Source of the DNA: SAR202 cluster bacterium bin22 | GTDB taxonomy: Bacteria; Chloroflexota; Dehalococcoidia; Lucifugimonadales; UBA3495 | DNA: 62,567 nt | Assembly: GCA_002238505.1 (NCBI GenBank) | Contig: MPMM01000020.1 | Location: 1-62,567 of the forward strand | Direction: 5' to 3' | Shown: in pieces, positions 1 to 9,762 of the stretch | Layout: every line of letters begins with the position of its first letter | How positions within the stretch are numbered: position 1 is the first letter of the stretch | Notes under the pieces: generated by a model | Seen by the model: only the letters and a program-made list of their open reading frames with translations | Database searches by the model: none | Told to the model about the DNA's origin: nothing | Made by a program: the position numbers and the translations under genes

Positions 1-5
1 GCGGG

Positions 6-2612
6 ATGGACTTTATGATTGGTCAGGAGAGCAAGGTTAACATGGCTGAACGCGAAGTAATGCCCCGTCTGCCCACCAGTGGCCAGATAATTGGAGCCCT
101 GGTTGCGAAACTGGACATTAAACACCCCATGCTACGGAACAAAACGGCACGCCGGTATTTCTCCGGCAATACTGAACACCTGGTGAAGGACTCCACCAGG
201 GAAAATATCATCGGGGCCATAGCAGAGGTGCTGACCGCGTCCGGATTCATTAAGTCGCCGCAGGCAGGGGAGGACAGCTACCAGTCGGCGCCTGCTTTGG
301 CATCAATGTTGCAGTGGCACGCGGACAACTGGGACCTGCAGCGGTCCTTCCTGCGTCGAAGGATGACAAAGGTCCTGCCCAGCAAACTGCCCAAGGTTTG
401 GGAAGCCTACGTAAGACTTGCAGTCATCGACCTGTCCCTCAGGGTAGCGGCTCACCTGCATCTTTCCGGATCGTCGCCAGCAGTGCTCAATTTACTCAAC
501 TGGGCGAGCCGTAAGGGTAGAGGAGATTTTCTCAACGGGAAGCGCCAGAATGCATCCCTGTCGCTAGAGGACCTGGCGGAGGCGGTGGGTGTGTACGACA
601 ACACCGTGGACGCTTGGATGTACCACGGTGCACGTCCTTCTAACGACAACCTCGCGAAATTAGCGGAGACGTTGGCTGTCAAAATTGAAGGCTCAAACCC
701 ATCGGACATCAGCCTTGAACTAAGGGCCCTCTACTGGATCAGCGACGTTGCCGGTCTCCTGGCCGAGCACGCAGGCGCCGAGGCCGTGGACGACGCCATC
801 GGTCGACTGCACCGGTACGCCGTTGCAGCCTACCACATAATCGAAGACCAGTTCTCTGCCGAAGACCGTGTAATGAATCTCACCGTGCTGGCCGACCTGG
901 GCGTTGGCGCCCGCCTTGCGGAACCCCTGCTGACAGCCCTGATTAACGAGGAACCGGATGAAGCTTGGCGGGAGGACCTGCGTCCCACCGGCATAGGCTG
1001 GGTTAGGCGCGTTCTCTCAGCTAACCTCAATGCGCTTCTTGCCGAAGTTGACGACCTTCTCGAGAAGGTGGAAGGGCACATACTTGAGGACTGGGATGTG
1101 AACAACGCTGAAGCTTTTGCCCACTACCGGCGCTCCCTGGAACTCGAGATGCAGGGTAAATTACCTGAAGCCCTGGCCGAGTTGGAGACGGCGGCCCGAC
1201 TCGATCCATTGGAACCGGTGAGCCACTTTGCACTGGGGTCGATGAAAACCGGCCTTGGCATCGGGCGTGACGATAAGGCCCTTGTGCAACAGGGGTTGGA
1301 AGCGCTGTGGCTGGCGGTGTCATTGAACCCTCAATGGATTCTCCCCTGGACTGAAATCGGCTCCACCCTCCTCCACACCGAAAGACCGTCGGAGGCAGTC
1401 GACCATCTTCTGGACCTGAAGCCGGAATGTGGCCCCAGGGACCACCATTACTACAGCACCTTAGGGGCGGCATTCTGGAGAGTGGACAGGATGCACGAGG
1501 CCCTGGAAGCGTTCGAGGCGGCGCTCGAACTGGACCCTGAGGAGACGGCCAATCTATTGGCGGCTTCCGAACTCGCCATGTTGACCGGCGATAACGACAA
1601 ACAGAGGCGGTACCTCCGTCGGGCCCGTCATTTCGGCGCCGAAGAGGAAACAGAAGAGCTGTGGAAACTTCTGCGGGAACTTGGCAAGAAGGATCAGGAC
1701 AATGCGGACACTGCCGAGCACGACCGGACGATATCGGTGATGAATGCAGTCATCAGACTCAATCCGGAAGATGAATACGCCTACTTGAAGAGGGGTCTGG
1801 CATATTACTCCAAGGGGGAGGACGACCCAGCTCTGTCGGACCTGGACACAGTCCTGGACTTGAACCCCGACAACGCGGGCGCCTATTGGTTTCGGGGCAA
1901 TATATTTGCATGCCGTCAGCAGTGGGACCGGTTAATTGCCGATATGAACGAACACATACGCATCCGGCCTGACTATGCGATGGCCTACTATGAGCGGGGC
2001 CTGGCCTATGGGAAGCAGAACCTCTTTGATGAAGCGATGACCGATCTGTGCGAGGCCATCCGGCTCGACCCCAATCACGCCGGTGCTTACCGTAGCCGTG
2101 GCGAAGGCCATCGCCACAGGGGCGAGTACGATAGCGCGATCAGGGACTTCGACACCGCACTTCAGCTTGACCCAGAGAATGCCACCGCCCATCTGGGTCG
2201 GGGGGCAACATACCGAATAATGGGTGATCCCGAGCGTGCCATAGCCGATTACAGTTGTGCGATCCGACTCAGCCCGGGAGATGCCTTGGCCTACCGTTTC
2301 CGCGGCGATGCCCAGATCGCCAAAGGGGATTACGAACGGGCAATTGCGGACTTCAACAGGGCGTTGAATATCAACCCTAAGGATTCGATAGCTTATTTCC
2401 AACGCGCCAATGCCCACCTATTCAGCGAAGACCCCGACCAGGCACTGGCGGACTTCAATGAAGCGCTTAAACTCGACCCCGGCAGCGGCCGAGCCACCTA
2501 TGGCCATGGCTTGGTCCGCGAGTGGTTGGGGGATGCAGAAGGCGCTGCAGGGGACTACCAGAGGGCCAGAGAATTGGGATTCGACGACCAGGATGTCGAT
2601 TGCGAGTCGTGA
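6..2612 (+). CDS. HTH + tetratricopeptide-repeat protein
   Basis: An 868-residue protein. The N-terminal third has no domain I recognise except a stretch at about residues 183-225 (LSLEDLAEAVGV, then ARPSNDNLAKLAETL) that reads like an Xre-type helix-turn-helix. From about residue 375 to the end there are consecutive 34-residue TPR units with the usual A-YxxRGxAY and ALxLDPxN signatures (about a dozen). TPR arrays mediate protein-protein contacts, so a scaffold or sensor role is inferred, not shown. A second ATG at position 42 follows an AGGAGA and may be the true start, because the upstream ribosome site is cut off by the window edge. No operon partner is visible downstream: over 500 bases without a gene follow. 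Confidence 0.8.
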   Translation: MDFMIGQESKVNMAEREVMPRLPTSGQIIGALVAKLDIKHPMLRNKTARRYFSGNTEHLVKDSTRENIIGAIAEVLTASGFIKSPQAGEDSYQSAPALASMLQWHADNWDLQRSFLRRRMTKVLPSKLPKVWEAYVRLAVIDLSLRVAAHLHLSGSSPAVLNLLNWASRKGRGDFLNGKRQNASLSLEDLAEAVGVYDNTVDAWMYHGARPSNDNLAKLAETLAVKIEGSNPSDISLELRALYWISDVAGLLAEHAGAEAVDDAIGRLHRYAVAAYHIIEDQFSAEDRVMNLTVLADLGVGARLAEPLLTALINEEPDEAWREDLRPTGIGWVRRVLSANLNALLAEVDDLLEKVEGHILEDWDVNNAEAFAHYRRSLELEMQGKLPEALAELETAARLDPLEPVSHFALGSMKTGLGIGRDDKALVQQGLEALWLAVSLNPQWILPWTEIGSTLLHTERPSEAVDHLLDLKPECGPRDHHYYSTLGAAFWRVDRMHEALEAFEAALELDPEETANLLAASELAMLTGDNDKQRRYLRRARHFGAEEETEELWKLLRELGKKDQDNADTAEHDRTISVMNAVIRLNPEDEYAYLKRGLAYYSKGEDDPALSDLDTVLDLNPDNAGAYWFRGNIFACRQQWDRLIADMNEHIRIRPDYAMAYYERGLAYGKQNLFDEAMTDLCEAIRLDPNHAGAYRSRGEGHRHRGEYDSAIRDFDTALQLDPENATAHLGRGATYRIMGDPERAIADYSCAIRLSPGDALAYRFRGDAQIAKGDYERAIADFNRALNINPKDSIAYFQRANAHLFSEDPDQALADFNEALKLDPGSGRATYGHGLVREWLGDAEGAAGDYQRARELGFDDQDVDCES

Positions 2613-3144
2613 GCCGGCGGTGTTTGTCACAATCGTCCGATGCGTTCACTTCCGAGAGTAGCGTGCTCTGAAGATCTACCAGCCTAAAGCGTTAGCGCCA
2701 ATGCAAAAATGCGCGACATCGCCAGGATGCAATTGACCCGCCTGAAAGCTGCGGCATCATGTACGCGAAGTCCGTGGAGACGCCGTGGAGAGATCGTCAA
2801 GGGTGGGAGAAGTGAATGAGATTCACGACACGAACGGAGCGGGCTGTTCTACCAGGGAGCCTGATCCTCTTCTTCTGTTAGGATCTAATTTTGCACGGGG
2901 CGAGACGCCGCAAGTGGCGTTCCGATTTAGGTGGTTTCACTTCTGAGACCAGGGCAGACACATAGGTCTGCCCCTACCGTTCCGATTGTCCATACCACCT
3001 GAAACGAAACCTTACCGACGCCGCAACTCCGATTGACGGCAGGCGCTGGTTATGATAGCCTTCCGGGCACCACCCCTGTCGCTTCGCCGGTAGGGTCGAG
3101 GCCGCCCGCAAAGGCGGTCTCTGTCTTTGTCCGGGAGCGGGCGA
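2613..3144. other. Non-coding gap with a short palindrome
   Basis: No convincing gene. The only structure seen is an inverted repeat at 2952-2973 (GGGCAGAC, six-base loop, GTCTGCCC), which looks like an extragenic palindromic repeat or a weak terminator-like hairpin without a clean T-run. Confidence 0.4.
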
Positions 3145-3774
3145 TTGATCACCAACGTCTACATCGACGGCTTCAATCTCTACTACCGAGCCCTCAAGGA
3201 CACGTCCTTCAGGTGGCTGGACCTGTGGCAACTGGCTGAGACTCTCTTTCCCCAGGACACCATCAACCGGGTCTGCTATTTCACCGCGCTCCTTGACACC
3301 CGTCCCGACAACCCCCTTCAACCCCGCAGACAACTGGTGTATCTGAGAGCCCTGGCGACGCTGCCAGGCCTGGAAATCCACTACGGCCGGTTTCGGTCCG
3401 GCACCAAGCGCCGCCCGCTGGCCAATCCCGCCCCGGGACTGCCTACCAGTATGTTATTCCGGGACTCAGAGGAGAAAGGGTCCGACGTGAACTTGGCAAC
3501 TCGCCTCTTGGTCGACGGCTTCAACGGGGAATATGAGCAGGCGGCGATCGTGTCCAACGACGCCGACCTCGCTGGCGCTATGCGCTACGTGAGGGATGGT
3601 CTGGGCCGCCGCGTGGCGGTAGTCAACCCCGACTCCAGAAACACCAGCCCACGGGACCTGGCTGCCGCCGCCACCTACGTGAAACGCCTGTGGAAAAGCC
3701 ATCTGCGACGGAGCCAATTTCCCGACACGCTGACCGACGAGGTTGGCGTCATCTCCAAGCCCAACGGTTGGTAA
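3145..3774 (+). CDS. NYN-domain (LabA/DUF88-type) putative RNase
   Basis: About 209 residues. The N-terminal strand NVYIDGFNLYY carries the first acidic residue of the NYN/PIN-like fold. KGSDVNLATRLL (around residue 115) gives the internal K..D pair, and IVSNDADLAGAM (around residue 140) the distal acidic cluster, so the metal-binding Asp residues of the family appear present. NYN proteins are predicted metal-dependent ribonucleases; the substrate here is unknown. The start is chosen at a TTG (3145) behind GGGAGCGGG; another in-frame TTG lies six codons upstream at 3127. The length fits LabA-like single-domain proteins. It stands alone on the plus strand between the TPR and SWIM genes. Confidence 0.85.
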   Translation: MITNVYIDGFNLYYRALKDTSFRWLDLWQLAETLFPQDTINRVCYFTALLDTRPDNPLQPRRQLVYLRALATLPGLEIHYGRFRSGTKRRPLANPAPGLPTSMLFRDSEEKGSDVNLATRLLVDGFNGEYEQAAIVSNDADLAGAMRYVRDGLGRRVAVVNPDSRNTSPRDLAAAATYVKRLWKSHLRRSQFPDTLTDEVGVISKPNGW

Positions 3775-4065
3775 ACCAAATGAGGATAATCTCCCATGTG
3801 ATTTACCGTGGTCTGGGGACTTGGAGCATAATCGCCTCGGTCGACGAATTGGTGGCGCTGGTTTCTCCGGCTTCCAAGATGAGGTAGGAGACTAAACTGG
3901 TTGTGCTGTCCAACACCGGCAGGTGTTCTGAAAACGGGGGATTGTTTCCACGGGGAAATCAACCCGGGGTTTAACTGTGGCAAACTAGCTCCAAGGGCCC
4001 TGGCCTGCTCCGTCACTGGGCAACTACGGCAGATCCCAGGCCAACGACTGGACCGCAGGAGAATC

Positions 4066-5814
4066 ATGTCAGATACCATCCCAGCAACAGGCGAAAGGCC
4101 CATATCGGACTGGGTTGGCCCACGGAATCTCCAACTCGGTCGTAGCTATTTCGAGAGTGATGCAATCATAGACCCTCGCCGCCAGGGCAACGCCGTCAAG
4201 GGCTGGTGCCAGGGCTCCATGCACCAGCCCTACAGCTTGCACGTCGCCTTCGGCGCCAACGGAATCGCTGAGGCTCACTGTTCCTGTCCGGTAGGCGGCG
4301 GCGGGCGTTGCAAGCACGTCGGAGCCCTTCTGCTTGCCTGGTTGGAGCGGCCCGACGCCTTCCGTGTGGTGGAGGAACTGGAAACCGTATTGCAGCAGCG
4401 CAGCAAATCCGAGCTGGTTGACCTGATCAAGCGGATGTTGCAGCTTGAACCCGACCTCGAAACCCTGCTGGAGACGGCTCTGCCGGATGAGAACCGAGGG
4501 AGCACTCCGGTCAACCCGGAAGCCTACCGGCGCCAGGTATCCTCTGCCTTTCGACTCGGTGGCGATGACTGGATTGCGTCGCAGAGAGTTGCCAGGGACA
4601 TCGGTGTTACCCTGGACTCCGGCGACCGCTTTCTGGCCCTGGCCGACCACGCCGGCGCCGGAATCGTGTACCGGGCAGTGGCTCAGGGGATACTGGAACA
4701 CTACGAGACGATGCCGGACGAAGGCGGGCAACTGGCAGATGTAGTGGACCGGTGCGTCGAAGGGCTGGGGAACTGCCTGGCCGGAGGGGGAGGCGATGCC
4801 GTGGTCAGGGAAAACTGCCTGCAGACCCTCTTCGACATATATCGCTTTGACGTGGACTTCGGAGGAGTCGGCCTGGGAGAGGCCGCGCCGGACCTCATGC
4901 TGGAACACGCTACGGAAGAGGAGAAGGGCGCCATAGCCGGCTGGGTGCGGGCCGCCATGCCCCGAGGCGATAGCTGGAGTGACGGCTATCATCGCAGGGC
5001 ATATGGCCGCTTTCTATTGGACCTTGAAATGTCCCACTTGAACGACGACTCATTCCTGGGGATCTGTCGTGAGTGTGGTCTTCTGTCCGAACTGGTTGAC
5101 CGCCTGCTGTCGCTGGGGAGGTTGGACGATGCGGTAACCGAGGCCGATATGGGAGGGGACTACGACCTGCTGACACTGGCGGACATCTTCCGTAAACACG
5201 GCCGCGCCCGAATGGTAGAGCCATTGCTGGAGAAAAGGATTGAAACCAGCCGGGACAATCGCCTGGCGGAGTGGCTCAAGGAACGGTACAGGGAAAGAGG
5301 GGAACTGGCTGAAGCCCTGGACTTAGCCAGCCGGATGCTTGAACGACGTCCCCATCTCGCCGGTTATCTGGAGGTGCGGGACTTATCCCGGGCTCTTGGC
5401 GTATGGCAGGATTCGCGTCCGCAGTTACTGGATCGATGGTCCGCCGCCGGTGAATACGGCCTGTTGACCGATGTATACCTGGAGGAAGGCGAGATAGACC
5501 TGTCCCTGGAGTCGGTGAACCTGAGAAGGCCCGGGTCCTTTTATGACGTGGACCAGCTGATCCGGGTGGCCCAGGCTGCCTCAGAGACACATCCCCAGGC
5601 TGCCCTCCACATCTACCGGCAGCAGGCGGAGAGCTTGATCGAGGCCCGTGGGCGCGACAACTACCGGCAGGCGTGTGCGTACCTGACCAGAGTGCGAGAC
5701 CTGTACCGGCGGCTGTCCCAGGAATCGGTGTGGGCCGAAATCATCGCCGGAGTGCGGGAACGTCATCGCCGGTTGCCCGCACTGAAGGAAGAGTTGAACC
5801 AGGCCGGGCTTTAG
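4066..5814 (+). CDS. SWIM zinc-finger protein
   Basis: A 582-residue protein. Residues about 72-90 carry a SWIM zinc ligand set (CSCP...GRCKHVGALLL, the CxC...CxH pattern). The remainder is a long alpha-helical region with repeated leucine-rich helices, typical of the large SWIM proteins of Chloroflexota and Actinobacteria. SWIM domains bind DNA or protein in other systems; no specific role can be given here. The start at 4066 is chosen because GCAGGAGA lies just upstream and the protein from there begins naturally; the open frame extends back to 3901 without a credible ribosome site. A helicase partner, common beside SWIM genes, is not present in this window. Confidence 0.8.
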   Translation: MSDTIPATGERPISDWVGPRNLQLGRSYFESDAIIDPRRQGNAVKGWCQGSMHQPYSLHVAFGANGIAEAHCSCPVGGGGRCKHVGALLLAWLERPDAFRVVEELETVLQQRSKSELVDLIKRMLQLEPDLETLLETALPDENRGSTPVNPEAYRRQVSSAFRLGGDDWIASQRVARDIGVTLDSGDRFLALADHAGAGIVYRAVAQGILEHYETMPDEGGQLADVVDRCVEGLGNCLAGGGGDAVVRENCLQTLFDIYRFDVDFGGVGLGEAAPDLMLEHATEEEKGAIAGWVRAAMPRGDSWSDGYHRRAYGRFLLDLEMSHLNDDSFLGICRECGLLSELVDRLLSLGRLDDAVTEADMGGDYDLLTLADIFRKHGRARMVEPLLEKRIETSRDNRLAEWLKERYRERGELAEALDLASRMLERRPHLAGYLEVRDLSRALGVWQDSRPQLLDRWSAAGEYGLLTDVYLEEGEIDLSLESVNLRRPGSFYDVDQLIRVAQAASETHPQAALHIYRQQAESLIEARGRDNYRQACAYLTRVRDLYRRLSQESVWAEIIAGVRERHRRLPALKEELNQAGL

Positions 5815-6079
5815 GCCCGAGCCAGTGGTGGAAAATTCGCGGCTTGGCTGCCCTCCTGAGAATTGGAGGGATTTCCCTGGGTCTGAACGTGGGGCAAGGG
5901 ACAGCCATAAGGTGGCGACGAGGTGCGCCAAGTATTCGGAGACCTGGTAGTGGTAGCCGATATTGGGGCGGGACTGGGCAGCACATCCAGAAGGCCATGG
6001 TCCCGGAAACGGACTTTAAGCGGTGAGCGTGGCTGCGACACAGGGTCGGTGGTGTCCTGAGGTGCTACAGGAACGGAAT

Positions 6080-6256
6080 GTCGCGCAGGGCTGTTCCGGC
6101 GATGACCGGGGCGACGTAGGTACCCGTACTCGGCGATGGCTCGCAGGTGGTCGTGGAGGGAGTGGCGACTGAGCGCCGGACCTTGGCGCACCACCCCGAA
6201 GCTGCGCCCGTCGTGGAGGGTGATCACCGCGTCGAACCGGCCCCGGCGGCAAAAGT
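6080..6256 (-). pseudogene. Possible replication-relaxation-type protein relic
   Basis: On the minus strand the segment reads FDAVITLHDGRSFGVVRQGP followed by LHDHLRAIAEYGYLRRPG. It resembles from memory the middle of replication-relaxation family proteins of plasmids and integrative elements. Its upstream part is missing exactly where the Tn3-type terminal repeat begins (6257), and the downstream part loses coherence. It is therefore best read as a fragment truncated by the neighbouring element. The family assignment is tentative. Confidence 0.3.
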
Positions 6257-6687
6257 CGGGTTGATTCCGATAGGGGGCAGAATCGTACGCTAAGGCCGTT
6301 ATCCACGTTTTGGCCACCGGTATTCGCCGGTGAGCAGGATGTGGGCCCACCCGAGAGGTGAGATGTGGGCCAGGAACTCGGGCTCGATGGTCAGTCCGGC
6401 GTGTTCCCGTTGTCCGACCGCTTCGCCGAGATGGGCGGTATTCCAGTAAATGATGATGGCGGCAAGCACGTTGAGCCCGGCCGAGCGGTAGTGCTGACCT
6501 TCGCTGGAGCGGTCGCGGATTTCGCCCTGGCGCCCGATGCGGAGCGCGTTCTTGAGTGCGTGATGAGCCTCGCCTTTGTTGCGATCTCGCCGAGCCCTTC
6601 TCCGTCTCAAGACCAACCGTCTATCGCACACTCAACCGACGCCACTCCTCTTAGCGTACGATTCTGCCCCCTACCGGAATCGACCCC
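6257..6687. mobile_element. Tn3-family mini-element with 38-bp terminal inverted repeats
   Basis: Two inverted repeats bound a 431-bp unit. The left end (6257-6294) ends GGCAGAATCGTACGCTAAG and the right end (6650-6687) is its near-perfect inverse, ending GGAATCGACCCC. These are typical Tn3-family ends. Inside lies the last 110 codons of a Tn3 transposase, whose stop sits beside the left end as in full elements. Most of the transposon, including resolvase and cargo, is gone. The five bases outside the two ends (AAAGT and TGTGA) do not match, so no target duplication survives. Confidence 0.8.
6299..6631 (-). pseudogene. Tn3 transposase C-terminal relic (tnpA')
   Basis: The minus-strand reading contains ALKNALRIGRQGEIRDRSSE, GLNVLAAIIIYWNT and AHISPLGWAHILLTGEYRWP. 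This is the conserved tail of Tn3-family DDE transposases (usual length about 960-1000 residues). Only about the last tenth remains, so it is non-functional. The reading frame is still open, suggesting a fairly recent deletion. Confidence 0.8.
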
Positions 6688-6759
6688 TGTGATGCAGACT
6701 GGAGGCGGACTTTCCGCTACGAAGCAATACCCAGTACGAAGCAATACCCAGCTCAGGAT

Positions 6760-7008
6760 GTGACGCTGGTAGATGACCCGCTATTCTTGGTGGGTGGGGA
6801 TCACATACTGTTCTTGGAGTCGGTCTCTGGAGATACAGTACATGCTCCGAGCCGCCAACTCTATCGAATTGTCAATCCCGCGGGCAGATATGACGTAGAC
6901 GGTGAAAGCGTGACTACTCATACTGAGTTCAATGCAGAGTTGCTACCCAAAAGCCTCGACGACTTGATAGATCAAATTGAGCGGGAGACCACTTCAAACC
7001 AAGAGTAG
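6760..7008 (+). pseudogene. C-terminal fragment of a hypothetical protein
   Basis: Opens at a GTG with no clear ribosome site, about 70 bases after the Tn3 right end. The 82 residues (GGDHILFLESV, then YRIVNPAGRYDVDGE, then LPKSLDDLIDQI) look like the beta-rich C-terminal end common to many secreted hypothetical proteins of this lineage. It is probably the 3' remainder of a gene truncated by the mobile element, retaining its stop. It sits five bases from the next gene and may have been co-transcribed with it. No function can be assigned. Confidence 0.45.
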
Positions 7009-7013
7009 GCGCC

Positions 7014-7511
7014 ATGCCGAACATTCAACGTCCGCAATTAGTGATTATGCATTTCGGTGCAGTCTTACCGATGCTAATCCTATGTTTTGCCGCTGGAGCG
7101 ATCATTATCCTCTTATCGAGCCTTGTAATTTCCGGGAGCATCGATAAGACTGGTGCTGGCACCGACCCCACCTCAGTTTTAACTCTGCTGCAAGATCATG
7201 GCATCAAGCTCGTCTCGACAGGTCCGAGTCGCGCAGAGCTTCTATATCCTGCTCCTGGTCATGCCTATCAGCTTAATCCGGCTCACTCTGATCTGGAATG
7301 GCTGCACATTCATGTGTACCCCAGCGAGGAAGCAGCCCGGACCCGGGCCGCTGAGATTCGGAATGACCAACGGGTACATGGCATGATTGATTGGATTGCG
7401 CCGGCGCATTTTTTCCGTTGCGGAGATTTGATCGCTCTCTATTTGGGTTATGACGAGCAAGTCACAAGGGCACTTGGTACAATGTATGGCTATCCGTTCT
7501 CAGAAAGCTAG
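7014..7511 (+). CDS. Hypothetical membrane-anchored protein
   Basis: 165 residues with one N-terminal hydrophobic segment (about residues 14-41, LPMLILCFAAGAIIILLSSL), so it is probably a signal anchor with the remaining 120 residues outside the membrane. The soluble part (LEWLHIHVYPSEEAARTRAAEI) looks like a small alpha/beta domain of the kind found in many lipoprotein-like Chloroflexota proteins. The frame stays open for about 40 codons past the TAG (to 7634), with plausible composition (HLAAISRLNLENM), which may be a decayed extension. Confidence 0.6.
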   Translation: MPNIQRPQLVIMHFGAVLPMLILCFAAGAIIILLSSLVISGSIDKTGAGTDPTSVLTLLQDHGIKLVSTGPSRAELLYPAPGHAYQLNPAHSDLEWLHIHVYPSEEAARTRAAEIRNDQRVHGMIDWIAPAHFFRCGDLIALYLGYDEQVTRALGTMYGYPFSES

Positions 7512-7798
7512 GCGAACAATGCCATTCAGGATCACCTGGCGGCGATCAGTCGGCTGAACCTGGAGAACATGGTTTATCAACTGAGATCTGGTGAATTGTC
7601 CGAGGAGGAAGCGCCAGTAGAGGCAACGGTCTAAACCTGAATGTGCCAACTCCCATAACCTGGACGGGCGGGGCAGTTCCCCGCCCGTTTCACTTCAGGT
7701 TCGCACAACTGATTCTTATGTGAGCTCCTGAAGGGTTACCTCGGTCGCTTAACCACCATTTTGGGAAGGCCCCCACCCCCCGGGCACTGAGAGGTTAA

Positions 7799-8857
7799 TT
7801 GAAGAACGTACTGATGGCTTTTTGCATCCTTGCCTTTCTTGCTTCCACCGCTACCGCCTGTGTGTCGCCGGAAGCTCCCGCAACGCAGGTCCCTACGCCC
7901 ATACCAACGGTGACGCCCGTTCCCACTCCAACGCCGCGACCAACGCCTATGCCAACGCCAACGCCGACGGAATTGCCTACCGCCACGGCTATCCCCACGC
8001 CCACGCCCACTCTGGCAACGGAGCCAATACCTGACGTGCCGGCACCTCTTTCCTCGGATGACCTGGCCGCGCTACTGGGAAGTTTGCCGACGAACCGGAG
8101 GAGCGTCGCGTATGTTGACCACCGGGCGACGTCGCAGCGTCCCGGCTATGAAATCGGTACAGGAGGTCCGGAGGCGGCGCTCCTCACCCATTACACGAAC
8201 GGTATACTGGACGACCAGCTTGTGCGGGACGCGGACATCCAGAGTGCGGTCTTCAGCATTAATAGCTGGTCGACGGGAGCAGCCATTCTGCTGGGAGACT
8301 TCAGTTCCTTCCCCGTGGCCCTCCATGCAGCTGTGGAGGCCGGAGAGGTGTCCCACAGGTCGTTTCGCGGCGTAGACGTATTCACTGTCCTGAAATATCA
8401 CGACCTGTACCTGGCGCTGCCGGACCCCGGAACTCTGGTGGCAGCCATGGGAGAGGAGGACGTGAGCCAAAGATTGCTGGAGGAGACTGTGGGCCTCAGG
8501 CTGGATGGCCCGAACCCGTTGGACTCCTCGCTCGCAGCGATGCTTAGGGCTGTCGGCCCGGTCCACTTCCTCTCCGTCCGGTATGTGAGCGAGGGCGGGT
8601 CCCCTGAGATGGCCTTCTTCGGCGGGGCTGGGACGCTGAACGCAGACGACACCGTGGACCTGGCCATCTACTCCGAATGGGTGGACGAAGAGGAAGCTCA
8701 ACAGGTGGAAGCCACGTTGGCCGACTACCCGCTGTACGGTTACAACAGCGGGGAGCGTTATCCCTACACCAACGTGAACCTGGACGGAACAAGTATTGTG
8801 GCGCGAGCGGAATCCGTGCTGGACGAGGATGTTGGGGGCATACTGTTGGGGAACTGA
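7799..8857 (+). CDS. Pro/Thr-rich secreted protein or lipoprotein
   Basis: 352 residues from a TTG start (7799); an ATG five codons in is the alternative. Residues 1-21 form a signal peptide ending in STATAC, a plausible though imperfect lipobox cysteine. Residues about 30-75 are a low-complexity linker of PTPTP/PTPMP units, probably a spacer that holds the domain away from the membrane. The C-terminal domain of about 270 residues is unassigned (SAVFSINSW, GDFSSFPVAL, YGYNSGERYPYTNVNL). Such lipoprotein-linker-domain proteins are common in Dehalococcoidia-like genomes. It stands alone. Confidence 0.75.
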   Translation: MKNVLMAFCILAFLASTATACVSPEAPATQVPTPIPTVTPVPTPTPRPTPMPTPTPTELPTATAIPTPTPTLATEPIPDVPAPLSSDDLAALLGSLPTNRRSVAYVDHRATSQRPGYEIGTGGPEAALLTHYTNGILDDQLVRDADIQSAVFSINSWSTGAAILLGDFSSFPVALHAAVEAGEVSHRSFRGVDVFTVLKYHDLYLALPDPGTLVAAMGEEDVSQRLLEETVGLRLDGPNPLDSSLAAMLRAVGPVHFLSVRYVSEGGSPEMAFFGGAGTLNADDTVDLAIYSEWVDEEEAQQVEATLADYPLYGYNSGERYPYTNVNLDGTSIVARAESVLDEDVGGILLGN

Positions 8858-8971
8858 ACTAAGGATACAGCAGCATGTGCATTTGGGTTATGGCGGAGCC
8901 GGTCGGCGAGTCTCGCAGGAGGGCTTGGGCCCTTGACCGCACTAACGTCCTGCAGCGCCGTCTCGCTACGA

Positions 8972-8997
8972 AACTAAAGCCAAGGTGGGATGTGCAT
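8972..8997. repeat. Solo IS630-family terminal repeat
   Basis: The sequence CTAAAGCCAAGGTGGGATGT continues to GCAT. The same segment occurs at 52551-52579 and inverted at 56629-56659, where it forms the right end of an IS630-type transposase gene and encodes its last residues (AHPxLALV). It is a footprint of that element family with no transposase left beside it. Confidence 0.6.
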
Positions 8998-9150
8998 TTG
9001 GCCGAGTCCCGCAGATTTAGGATTATCTGAAGTACATCTGCCTAGGTATTTTGGCGGGTCGGAATATACTCGGTCGCGAGTATCGGGCAATTGACCCCTC
9101 CGAGCCTGGCCTCCATGAGGCAACATCTTCGAACAAGAGGGAACAAGGAC

Positions 9151-9762
9151 ATGCACCCGAAGTACTTCGGCGAATCCCATGACATGGCGAAACGGCAAGT
9201 CATGGAGTGGCTGGCTCCAAAAGGACCCTGGGCAGTCCACTTGATGTGGTTCAACCATCAGCGTGAAGACCCGCCCTATCCCAACTTCCCACAGGAGTAT
9301 GAGAGGGCACTGGGTGTGAATCACTTGGGCGCTGACGCCCAAGACCGGGGCGCCTTCCTTGAAGCAGCCCAAAACTGTGGGGAACACCTGCTGCTAGACC
9401 CCGATACCGGTCTGTGGACGCCTGGAAACAATAGACACGTGACCTTCGAACAGTTCGTCCAGATCGTGGGCAGCGACAACCGACAAGGAAAACTAACTCT
9501 CATATACGACCAGAGTTACCTGCGCGACGGTCGGAACGTCTGGGAACAAACTCAGGCAAAACTGTGGAGCCTGCGCGGATTAAATTTGAAAATCCACGCG
9601 GCTGCATACGTCCTCCATGCAGGGACGTTCGTCAGATTGATCTGGGCCTCCACGGACTGCATGCTCATCACCCGGGCCACCCAGAGAATGCAGGAAGAGT
9701 CCGGTTACCCCTTCTGCCGGTTTGTGGACGACGGATGCGGCCACGTGGGCAACAATGAATAA
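9151..9762 (+). CDS. Hypothetical protein
   Basis: About 203 residues from the ATG at 9151; the frame also allows starts at 9115 (ATG) and 9091 (TTG). The ribosome site is not decisive (AAGAGG and AAGG lie upstream of 9151). The protein is soluble and Trp/His-rich (MEWLAPKGPWAVHLMWFNHQ; NVWEQTQAKLWSLRGLNLKI; FVDDGCGHVGNN). It has a codon pattern like real genes here, but no family that I recognise. The two conserved-looking blocks could be catalytic, but nothing further can be supported. Confidence 0.5.
   Translation: MHPKYFGESHDMAKRQVMEWLAPKGPWAVHLMWFNHQREDPPYPNFPQEYERALGVNHLGADAQDRGAFLEAAQNCGEHLLLDPDTGLWTPGNNRHVTFEQFVQIVGSDNRQGKLTLIYDQSYLRDGRNVWEQTQAKLWSLRGLNLKIHAAAYVLHAGTFVRLIWASTDCMLITRATQRMQEESGYPFCRFVDDGCGHVGNNE

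Noticed and set aside
7512-7634. In-frame continuation of about 40 codons after the stop of the 7014-7511 gene
   Set aside because: Readthrough is not supported; kept only as a possible decayed extension.
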